DNA of 64,000 nt. Origin: Streptomyces sp. CB01881. GTDB lineage: Bacteria > Actinomycetota > Actinomycetes > Streptomycetales > Streptomycetaceae. Position numbers and translations under genes: made by a program. Under the pieces are notes generated by a model, which saw nothing but the letters and a program-made list of their open reading frames with translations, searched no databases and had not been told where the DNA came from. Positions within the stretch are counted from its first letter, which is position 1. Each line of letters starts with the position of its first letter. Positions 15,672 to 24,686 of the stretch are shown in pieces. The stretch is taken from positions 5,729,867-5,793,866 of the forward strand of contig NZ_CP026498.1 in the NCBI RefSeq assembly GCF_002953255.1, in the 5' to 3' direction.

Positions 15672-17306
15672 TCAGCCGGCGAGCTCGACGTCGGCCAGGT
15701 TCATGCGACCCTGAGCGTCGGTGTCGAAGTTCTTGATCTTCTTGCTGTACGCCGCGGAGGACATGTAGGTGTACACCGGGATGTACGGCAGGTCCTGGAC
15801 CAGGATGTCGTCGGCCTGCTGGTACAGCTTCAGGGCCTCGTCATCGGTCTTGGCCTGGTCGGCCTGGTCCAGCAGCGCCTCGAACTTGTCGTTGACGTAA
15901 CCGCCGTAGTTCGAGCCGTTCTCGATCGCGACCTTGGAGAAGATCGGGCGCAGGTAGTCCTCGATCGACGGGTAGTCCATCGACCAAGCCATGCGGAAGG
16001 CACCCTGGTACTGCTTCGCGCCCAGCGCGTCCAGGATCTTGCCGAACTTCTCGAACGGCTTGAAGGTGACCTCGACGCCGAGGTTCTTCTTCAGCTGGTT
16101 GCCGACGGCCTCGACCCACTCCTTGTGGCCGCCGTCGGCGTTGTAGCCCAGCTCGATGGTGTTGTTCGGGACACCGCCGGCGGTGGTCCACAGCTCCTTG
16201 GCCTTGGCCGGGTCGTACTTCGCCGCGTCGCCCATGGCGCCCTTGCGGTAGCCCGGGATCAGCGGGTTGACGAAGTCGTCGGCCGGGACGCGGGTGCCCG
16301 AGAAGATGGTCTTGGTGATCGCCTCGCGGTCGATCGCCATCGAGATCGCCTTGCGGATCTCCGGCTTGCCGTAGGCGGCCGGGTTGCTGGCGATCGGGAA
16401 GCCGATGTAGCCGACGCCGGACTCCGGCTTGTAGATGTAGCGGTCGCCGAACTCGCTCTTGACGGTCGCCAGGGCCGAGATCGGGAGCTTGTCGGTGGCC
16501 TGGATGTTGTCGGCGCGCAGGTCGTTGTACGCGGTGTCCAGGTTGTCGTAGATCTTGAAGGTGACGCCCTGGAGCTTCGCCTTGCCGTCCGAGGCCGGGA
16601 AGTTCTCGTAGCGCTTGACCTTGATCTGCTTGTTGTGCTCCCAGCTGCCGTCCATCTCGAACGGGCCGTTGCCGATCGGCTTGTCGCCGAAGGCCTTCGG
16701 GTCGGCGTAGAACGCCTCCGGCAGCGGGTAGAACGGGTTGTACCCGAGCATGGTCTTGAACTGCGAGAACGGCGCCGACAGGGTGACGGTGAAGGTCTTG
16801 TCGTCGACGACCTTCAGGCCCTTGAGCTCGGTGGCGGTGGGCTTCTTGTCCTTGCCCGGGGCCAGCTCGTCGGAGCCCTCGATCTTCGCGAAGAAGGGCA
16901 GGCCCTCGGCGGCGTTGTCCTGGTTGGCGCCCCAGTTCCACGCCTTGACGAAGGACTTGGCGGTGACCTTCTCGCCGTTGTGGAAGGTGTAGCCGTCCTT
17001 CAGCTTGATCGTCCAGACCTTGCTGTCGGCGGTCTCGATCGACTCGGCCACGCGCAGGGTCGGGGCGTTGGTCTTGAAGTCGTAGTCGACCAGGCCGGCG
17101 AAGAGGGCGTTCTCGACCTCGGTACCCTCCGACTCCGCGGTGTTCTGCGGAACCAGACCGTGCTGCGGCTCACCGAGCTGGACGGCGATGCTGCCACCGC
17201 CAGAAGAAGCCTTGTCTTCGCTCTTCGAGCTGGTGCTGCAAGCGGTAGCCGCGAGGGCGATAGCGGTCGCCGCGACGATCCACTTGGTCTGGGTTGCACC
17301 GCGCAT
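15672..17306 (-). CDS. Oligopeptide-binding lipoprotein, SBP family 5 (operon 3)
   Basis: This 544-residue lipoprotein starts at ATG 17306 behind AGGAGG; a longer upstream frame lacks a ribosome site and a signal. The signal MRGATQTKW plus a hydrophobic stretch ends at lipobox AATAC (Cys about 23). The mature part shares GEPQHGLVPQNTAESEG, FHNGEKV, LDTAYNDLRADNIQ and AISMAIDREAITKTIFSGTR with the operon 1 protein, so both probably bind a similar peptide class. It leads operon 3. The 430-base region upstream is AT-rich and contains an inverted repeat that could be regulatory. Confidence 0.94.
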   Translation of the reverse strand: MRGATQTKWIVAATAIALAATACSTSSKSEDKASSGGGSIAVQLGEPQHGLVPQNTAESEGTEVENALFAGLVDYDFKTNAPTLRVAESIETADSKVWTIKLKDGYTFHNGEKVTAKSFVKAWNWGANQDNAAEGLPFFAKIEGSDELAPGKDKKPTATELKGLKVVDDKTFTVTLSAPFSQFKTMLGYNPFYPLPEAFYADPKAFGDKPIGNGPFEMDGSWEHNKQIKVKRYENFPASDGKAKLQGVTFKIYDNLDTAYNDLRADNIQATDKLPISALATVKSEFGDRYIYKPESGVGYIGFPIASNPAAYGKPEIRKAISMAIDREAITKTIFSGTRVPADDFVNPLIPGYRKGAMGDAAKYDPAKAKELWTTAGGVPNNTIELGYNADGGHKEWVEAVGNQLKKNLGVEVTFKPFEKFGKILDALGAKQYQGAFRMAWSMDYPSIEDYLRPIFSKVAIENGSNYGGYVNDKFEALLDQADQAKTDDEALKLYQQADDILVQDLPYIPVYTYMSSAAYSKKIKNFDTDAQGRMNLADVELAG

Positions 17307-17562
17307 GGGGGATGCCTCCTGAAATCGACTTTCCAACGAGGAGAGCACCGCGGGCGGCTGACGCCGCTTCCGTTGTGCCGTCCGCGCTCGTGGTTTCGGC
17401 GCGCACCCCTGCGCGTTAACCCTTGACCCGAGCCTGACTGCACCCACTATGTGTCACGCACGGACACGAAAGTGACCACTGCCGATCTCAATTAGGTCAC
17501 ATGAACGGTCGGTAAGTTTCGAAAATCGGACATATGAGGCATACCCAGACAGGCATTAAACG

Positions 17563-17589
17563 GACAGTCGTCATGAATGACGGACTGTC
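17563..17589. promoter_or_regulatory. Inverted repeat upstream of operon 3
   Basis: GACAGTC-GTCAT / ATGAC-G-GACTGTC is a 12-bp inverted repeat with a 2-base centre and one extra G on the right arm. It lies about 260 bases upstream of the binding-protein start, within the AT-rich promoter region. The protein that would bind is unknown. Confidence 0.4.
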
Positions 17590-17669
17590 ACGTTCGCTCA
17601 GCGGACACCCTGCCGTGGTAAGCGCTATTCCGTTTATACGCGCGTCGACAACTTGGAGTAGTTGAAAAA

Positions 17670-17704
17670 GTTCGCCCCCCTCTCCACTGGAAAGGGGGGC
17701 GAAC
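17670..17704 (-). terminator. Intrinsic terminator of typA
   Basis: A perfect 12-bp stem GTTCGCCCCCCT with its complement and an 11-base loop is followed, in the leftward direction, by CTTTTTCAAC. It is a classical rho-independent terminator with a U-run, which is unusual among the U-less hairpins elsewhere in this window. It starts 33 bases after the typA stop. Confidence 0.92.
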
Positions 17705-17736
17705 GATTCAAGCCAAAGGCTGTTTAAACCCGGGCG

Positions 17737-19605
<1,869 letters not shown>

Positions 19606-19889
19606 GCGGAGCGGATTCTCCCGGAATCGTGGGTTGCGGCGCCCGGCCGCGAGACGCCGACCGGCGATCCCTGTCGATCGCCGCCGCCCGTTCCGCCTGC
19701 TACTACCGGTCCACCCGCCGGGCAGGACATGCCACGGCTTCCTCCTATCGTACGGGGAACCGCCCAGGTGGGCCGAAACGAGCAGGTCGCGCGGGATCAA
19801 GATCACAGCTGGATCACGTCCCGTTCACCCGGCGGACGCCTCCCGAACCCCGTCCGGGCGGGCCTCCGCGGGCGCCGGGGCGGCCCCGG

Positions 19890-21680
19890 TCAGCCGGTGA
19901 GCAGGCCGACGTCCTGGAAGCGGGGCCAGCCGTAGCCCCAGGCGCCCGCGCCGGCGATGCCGGTCCGGACGGCGACCAGCTCCGGGCGCTGGAACAGCGG
20001 CACCGAGTGGCCGAGCTGCCAGATCCGGGTGTCCGCCTCCTGGAGGAGGGCGAGGTGGGCGGCCGGGTCGAGTTCGGCGGCGGCGCGGTCGAAGAGGCGG
20101 TCGATCTCCTCCGTCCCCGTGCGGCCGTAGTTGCTGCCGGTCTCCAGGGCGCCGTCCGGGCCGGGGCGGGGCTTGGCGTAGACGGGGCGCTGGTCGACGG
20201 CGGGGGTGGGGCCGGCCGGCCAGGAGAAGAGGGCGAGGTCGTAGCCGCCGGTGGCGAGGCCGGTCCGGACGAAGGTCTCGGCGGGCACCGCCTGCGGGCG
20301 GACGGCGATGCCCGCCCCGGCGAGGCCGGCCGCCAGCGCGTCGGCGGTGCGGCGGGCGGTCGCGGAGTCGGAGGGGATCAGCAGGGTGAGCGAGAGCTGC
20401 CGGCCGTCCTTGGTCCGGGTGCCACCGCCCTTCGGCCGCCTCCAGCCGGCCGCGTCCAGCAGTCTGCCCGCGTCCGCCGGGCCGAGGGCGTCCGCGTTGT
20501 CCCGGTAGCCGTCCTGGTCGCCGGCGAAGAGGTGGCTGCCGAGCGGGGCGGGGGCGAGGCCGAGCGGGGTGAGGGCGGCGTCGGCGATCCGCCGGCGGTC
20601 GACGGCCCGGGCGAGGGCCTGCCGGACGGCCGGGTCGGTGAGCGGTGCGCGGGCGGCGTTGAGGGTGAGCTGGGTGAGCGAGGCCGCGGCGGCCCGGTGC
20701 ACGGTGACGCCGGGCAGCGTCTCGGCCCGGCGCAGCGCCTGGGTGGCGGCCTCGGCGCGGTCGGCCGAGGTGCCGGGCGCCGCCTGGGCCCGGTCGACGG
20801 CCGCGGTGATCGGGGCGATGTCCAGCCGGTCCTGGTCGAGCGCGTCGAGCCGCCGTTCGGGCGGGGTGGCGAGGAAGTCGATCCGGTCGGCCCTGGGCTC
20901 GTCTCCCCACCAGAGCGGGTTGCGGACCAGGGTGACCCGCCCGCCCGCCGGGTCGTACCCGTCCGGCCCGGAGAGCGCGAACGGCCCGGCCGTCGGCTGC
21001 GGACCGCCGGCCAGTGGCCGGTTGAAGGCCGCCGGGGAGGCGGTCACGGCGGCGGGGTAGAGCGGCCCGAAGAGCGCCCGCCACTCGGCGTAGGGCTGCC
21101 GGAAGGTGACCTCGACCTCGGCGGGGTCCGCGCCCTGGGTGATCGAGTCGATCGCGTCGTAGCCGGCCGGGCGGGTGCCGGTGTAGGCGGGGTCGAGGCC
21201 GGAGAGGGCGGCCCGCTGGGCGGTGAAGTCGGCGGCCGAGAGCGGGGTGCCGTCGCTCCAGACGGCGTGCGGGTTGAGCCGGTAGGTGACGACCTGCGGC
21301 AGCCGCCCGGGCGGGGTGGACTCGGCGCCGAGCAGGTAGTCCGGGTCGGGGACGGCCCGGCCGTGCTCGTCCGGCCGGAACAGCGCGGGGTAGAGGGCGT
21401 GCGCGAGCAGCGCCGAGTCGGCGGTCGCCGCGGACTGGTAGAGGTTCAGCGTCGCGGGGACGGCGTCCAGCGCCCAGCGCAGCGTGCCGCCGTCCCGGAC
21501 CCCGGCCCGGTCGTACGGGCGGACGTCACCGGTGACGGCGGTGGGGGCGGCGGAGGACGGGACGGGCGCCGGGGTGCGGACCGGGGCCGGGGCTCCGGAG
21601 CAGCCGGCCAGAGTCCCGGTGGCGAGCAGCAGCGCGGCGACGGCGGCTGCGGTGGGCTGGCGGACGCGCATGGCGGCCAT
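19890..21680 (-). CDS. Orphan peptide-binding lipoprotein, SBP family 5
   Basis: This protein of about 596 residues is an extracellular solute-binding lipoprotein. The start is uncertain: GTG 21716 lies inside a hairpin, while ATG 21680 or 21671 directly precede the signal MRVRQPTAAAVAALLLATGTLAGC (lipobox LAGC). The family fold shows as GTLRWALDAVPATLNLYQ, VWSDGTPLSAADF, ALARAVDRRRIADAALTPLG and the C-terminal IAGAGAWGYGWPRFQDVGLLTG. No permease or ATPase gene is nearby, so it may feed one of the three importers to the left or act alone as a sensor. It sits downstream of a phosphatase gene on the same strand, separated by hairpins. Confidence 0.88.
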   Translation of the reverse strand: MAAMRVRQPTAAAVAALLLATGTLAGCSGAPAPVRTPAPVPSSAAPTAVTGDVRPYDRAGVRDGGTLRWALDAVPATLNLYQSAATADSALLAHALYPALFRPDEHGRAVPDPDYLLGAESTPPGRLPQVVTYRLNPHAVWSDGTPLSAADFTAQRAALSGLDPAYTGTRPAGYDAIDSITQGADPAEVEVTFRQPYAEWRALFGPLYPAAVTASPAAFNRPLAGGPQPTAGPFALSGPDGYDPAGGRVTLVRNPLWWGDEPRADRIDFLATPPERRLDALDQDRLDIAPITAAVDRAQAAPGTSADRAEAATQALRRAETLPGVTVHRAAAASLTQLTLNAARAPLTDPAVRQALARAVDRRRIADAALTPLGLAPAPLGSHLFAGDQDGYRDNADALGPADAGRLLDAAGWRRPKGGGTRTKDGRQLSLTLLIPSDSATARRTADALAAGLAGAGIAVRPQAVPAETFVRTGLATGGYDLALFSWPAGPTPAVDQRPVYAKPRPGPDGALETGSNYGRTGTEEIDRLFDRAAAELDPAAHLALLQEADTRIWQLGHSVPLFQRPELVAVRTGIAGAGAWGYGWPRFQDVGLLTG

Positions 21681-21701
21681 GGAACGCCGCCGGGCAGCGG
21701 C

Positions 21702-21726
21702 CCGGCCCGCCGACACGGCGGGCCGG
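21702..21726 (-). terminator. Second hairpin between phosphatase 1 and the orphan binding protein
   Basis: An 11-bp perfect stem CCGGCCCGCCG/CGGCGGGCCGG with a 3-base loop lies 39-63 bases beyond the phosphatase stop. It also covers the GTG at 21716, which argues against that codon as a start. Confidence 0.55.
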
Positions 21727-21737
21727 CGGGCGACTGC

Positions 21738-21765
21738 ACCCGGACGGCCGACAGCCCGTCCGGGT
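21738..21765 (-). terminator. Terminator of PP2C phosphatase 1
   Basis: A 10-bp stem ACCCGGACGG/CCGTCCGGGT with an 8-base loop begins in the stop codon of the phosphatase gene. Confidence 0.6.
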
Positions 21766-24437
21766 CAGAGCGACAGCTCGAACCAGACGATCTTGCCCTT
21801 GGGCGTACGCCTGCTGCCCCAGCGCTCGGCCAGCAGGCTGACCAGCTGGAGCCCGCGTCCGCCCTCGTCGGTCTCCTGGGCACGCCGCTGGCGCGGCTGG
21901 GCGTAGCCGTCGTCCCAGACCTCGCAGACCATGGAGCTGTCGCGCAGCAGCCGGAGCCGGATCTCGCCCCTGCCGTGCCGCAGCGCGTTGGTGACCAGCT
22001 CGCTGACCAGCAGCTCGGTGGTGTCCACCAGCTCGTCCAGGCCGCGCGCCAGCAGCCAGCTGCAGGCCTTCTCGCGGGCCTTGGCGACGGAGGTGGGCTC
22101 GGGCGGCAGGAACCACTGGCCGACGGCGTCCTCGGGGAAGGCGTGCACCTTGGCCATCAGCAGGGCGATGTCGTCCTCGCCGTGGTGCGGGTTGAGCTCG
22201 CCGAGGACGTGGTCGCAGAGGTCCTCCAGGCCCTTGCCGTCGGCCGACAGCGCGGTGCGGAAGGCGCGCAGGCCCTCGTCGAGCTGGTGCTTGCGGCTCT
22301 CCACCAGGCCGTCGGTGTAGAGGCCGAGCACGGCGCCGTCCGGCAGGGTCAGCTCGACCTCCTCGAACGGCTCGCCGCCCACACCGAGCGGCAGGCCGGG
22401 CGGCACGTCGAGCATCCGGGCGGGTTCGCCGGGGCTGAGCAGGACGGGCGGCAGGTGGCCGGCGTTGGCGAAGGTGCAGCGGCGGGTGACGGCGTCGTAC
22501 ACCGCGTAGACGCAGGTCGCGAGGTAGACCTCGCGGGCCTCCTCGTCGGCGGTCGAGGTGAGCCGCCCGTACGGGGCGGGCGGCGCCGCGGGCGCGGTGT
22601 CGTCGCCGAGGCCGCGGGCGATCTCGTCGAGGGCGGTGAGCACCTCGGCGGGGTCGAGGTCGAGCATGGCCAGGGTGCGGACGGCGGTGCGCAGCTGGCC
22701 CATGGCGACGGCGGCGCGCAGGCCGCGGCCCATCACGTCGCCGATGACCAGGGCGGTGCGGTTGCCGGGCAGCGGGATGACGTCGAACCAGTCGCCGCCG
22801 ACCTCGGTGTTGTTGTTGCTGGGGAGGTAGCGGCAGGCGATCTCCAGGCCGCTGGCGGCCGGGTTGCCCGGGGGCAGCAGGCTGCGCTGGAGGATCAGGG
22901 CGCGCTCGTGCTCGCGGCGGTAGAGCCGGGCGTTGTCGATGCAGACGGCGGCCCGGGCGACCAGCTCCTCGGCGATGGCGACGTCGCGGGCGTCGAAGGG
23001 CTCGCTGCCGATCGCCCGGGAGAGCTGGACCAGACCGAGCACCTGGTCGCGGGCGACCAGCGGGACGATCAGCGTGGAGCGCAGCAGCGGGTCGGGCCCG
23101 GGCTCGGGGACGACGCTGCGGCCGGTGCGCAGCGCCCGCGCGTGCGGGGAGCGGCGCGGGTAGCAGAGGGTGCCGCCGGCCTCGGCGATCGGCAGGCCGG
23201 TGACCGAGCCGAGCACCGAGGAGGCGCCGCCGACCACGCTGGAGACGGCGACCCGGCGCAGTTCGCCGCTGCCGTCGGTGAGCACGCCGTCGCCGTAGCG
23301 GCCGGCGCTGGGGACGGTCTCGCCGGAGAGCAGCGCGGTGTAGAGGTCGACGGTGGCGAGGTCGCAGAACGGCGGGACGACGACGTCCAGCAGCTCCTTG
23401 GCGGTGGTCTCCAGGTCGAGCGTGGAGCCGATGTGGGCGCTGGCCTCGTTGAGCAGCGCCAGGTTGCGGCGCACGCCGTCGGCCTCGCGCTCGGCCACGT
23501 GCCGGCTGGTGACGTCGGAGACCTGCCCGGCGACGCCCATCGGCCGGCCGGCCGAGCCGTCGAGCCGGTAGAGCGAGACGGCCCAGAGCCGGTTGCCCTC
23601 GCGGGTGGGGACGGCCGAGTGGAAGCGCAGGTCGAAGACGGGCTGGCCGGTGGCGAGCACCTTGCGCAGCGCGGCGGTGAGCCGGTCGGCCTCGGAGTTG
23701 GGGAAGAGGTCGTGCGCGGTGAGGCCTTCGAGGTCGGTGGGGGCGAGGCCCATCCCGGAGGCGAAGGCGTCGTTGACGCGCTGGAGCCGGAGCCGGTCGT
23801 CGAAGAGGATGAAGCCGGTGGGCGTCTGGCCGAAGACGGCCTCGGAGGCCGCGAGGTCGGTCTCGATCCGGCGCAGCCGGCCGAGGTCGACGGCGAGACA
23901 GGTGGCGCCCGCGGTGGGCAGCGCGGTGTCGGGCATCAGGTAGAGCTCGGCGAGGCCCTCGCCGCCGGTGGCGTCACGGTAGGGCACGGTGCCGACCCAC
24001 TCCTCGCCGGCCAGGGTGCGTTCCAGCCGGGCGCGGCCGCGCTGCCAGAGCTCGCGCGGCACGAAGGTGGTGATCGGGTCCGAGCCGACCGCCTCGATGG
24101 CGGGCAGGCCGAAGAACTCGGCGGCGCGGTCGCTCCACTGGCTGATCCGGCCGTCCGGGCCGATCGCGAAGGTGGCGACCCGGATGTAGTCGTAGATCGA
24201 GCCCGGGTCCCCGGCGCCCCACTGGCCGGTGCCGGCCGCCGGGCGGGCGGCCTGGCCCTGCCCGGGGGGTGCGGCCTGGGGGGCCGCCGGGGCGGGCAGG
24301 TGTGGGGAACCGGCCTGCCCGGGCACAGCGGCATGACCGCTGCTGCTCGGCGCACTACGCGCCGGGGTGCTGTTCAACGGACCGACCCCTCCAAACCCGC
24401 GACCGTCCGGATGCCGAGAAGACCGAGTATTCATCAT
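21765..24437 (-). CDS. Multidomain PAS-GAF-PP2C (SpoIIE/RsbU) phosphatase with C-terminal HATPase domain
   Basis: This 890-residue cytoplasmic signalling protein begins with a low-complexity Ala/Pro region (1-75). PAS-like domains follow at about 80-190 (YIRVATFAIGPDGRISQWSDRAAEFFG) and 195-315 (FGQTPTGFILFDDRLRLQRVN), then a GAF domain at about 325-505. A SpoIIE-type PP2C domain lies at about 515-745 (EVGGDWFDVIPLPGNRTALVIGDVMGRGLRAAV, HGEDDIALLM), and an RsbW/SpoIIAB-like HATPase at the C-terminus (LLVSELVTNALRHG, DEGGRGLQLVSLLAERWG). Such proteins dephosphorylate anti-anti-sigma factors; the ATPase part may be an anti-sigma kinase. No antagonist or sigma gene lies nearby. The next gene upstream is a paralogue, suggesting local duplication. 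Confidence 0.93.
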   Translation of the reverse strand: MMNTRSSRHPDGRGFGGVGPLNSTPARSAPSSSGHAAVPGQAGSPHLPAPAAPQAAPPGQGQAARPAAGTGQWGAGDPGSIYDYIRVATFAIGPDGRISQWSDRAAEFFGLPAIEAVGSDPITTFVPRELWQRGRARLERTLAGEEWVGTVPYRDATGGEGLAELYLMPDTALPTAGATCLAVDLGRLRRIETDLAASEAVFGQTPTGFILFDDRLRLQRVNDAFASGMGLAPTDLEGLTAHDLFPNSEADRLTAALRKVLATGQPVFDLRFHSAVPTREGNRLWAVSLYRLDGSAGRPMGVAGQVSDVTSRHVAEREADGVRRNLALLNEASAHIGSTLDLETTAKELLDVVVPPFCDLATVDLYTALLSGETVPSAGRYGDGVLTDGSGELRRVAVSSVVGGASSVLGSVTGLPIAEAGGTLCYPRRSPHARALRTGRSVVPEPGPDPLLRSTLIVPLVARDQVLGLVQLSRAIGSEPFDARDVAIAEELVARAAVCIDNARLYRREHERALILQRSLLPPGNPAASGLEIACRYLPSNNNTEVGGDWFDVIPLPGNRTALVIGDVMGRGLRAAVAMGQLRTAVRTLAMLDLDPAEVLTALDEIARGLGDDTAPAAPPAPYGRLTSTADEEAREVYLATCVYAVYDAVTRRCTFANAGHLPPVLLSPGEPARMLDVPPGLPLGVGGEPFEEVELTLPDGAVLGLYTDGLVESRKHQLDEGLRAFRTALSADGKGLEDLCDHVLGELNPHHGEDDIALLMAKVHAFPEDAVGQWFLPPEPTSVAKAREKACSWLLARGLDELVDTTELLVSELVTNALRHGRGEIRLRLLRDSSMVCEVWDDGYAQPRQRRAQETDEGGRGLQLVSLLAERWGSRRTPKGKIVWFELSL

Positions 24438-24460
24438 CGAGGGGTACGTTCACACGCCCT

Positions 24461-24476
24461 CAACATCACAACATCA
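24461..24476. repeat. Two 8-bp tandem repeats before PP2C phosphatase 1
   Basis: CAACATCA is repeated head to tail 24-39 bases upstream of the phosphatase start (TGATGTTG on the coding strand). It could belong to a promoter or binding site; too short to interpret. Confidence 0.4.
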
Positions 24477-24686
24477 GATCGGGCGAAGGTTTTTGTCCTA
24501 CCGCCCGCGCAACCACAATGCCACGCTCGCGCCCCCTGCCGGAGCGCGCGCTCCCCCTGGCCTCCCGTTGGCATATGCGGCTCCGTTCTACTCGCGTCCT
24601 GCTCGGCCCCGGCCACCCGCCCCGCTGCGCCCGGCGCAGGGCGTCCGCCCGCGCGCGCCTCTTGACGGTTGGCTCGCCGTGTTCGC

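Larger units (their letters stand above)
17307..17736. other. Intergenic region between typA and operon 3 (430 bp)
   Basis: No gene is seen. It holds the leftward promoter of operon 3 (AT-rich 17455-17650), an inverted repeat at 17563-17589 and the typA terminator at 17670-17704. Confidence 0.6.

Noticed and set aside
17307..17447. Longer start for the operon 3 binding protein
   Set aside because: It would bury the lipoprotein signal 47 residues inside the protein; ATG 17306 has AGGAGG and gives a proper signal peptide.
19629..24665. Very long open frame (1678 codons) on the plus strand
   Set aside because: It is antisense to typA's start, the orphan binding protein and a phosphatase gene that have clear family motifs. 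Its translation is Gly/Arg/Val-rich with no domain, as expected from a GC-rich shadow frame.
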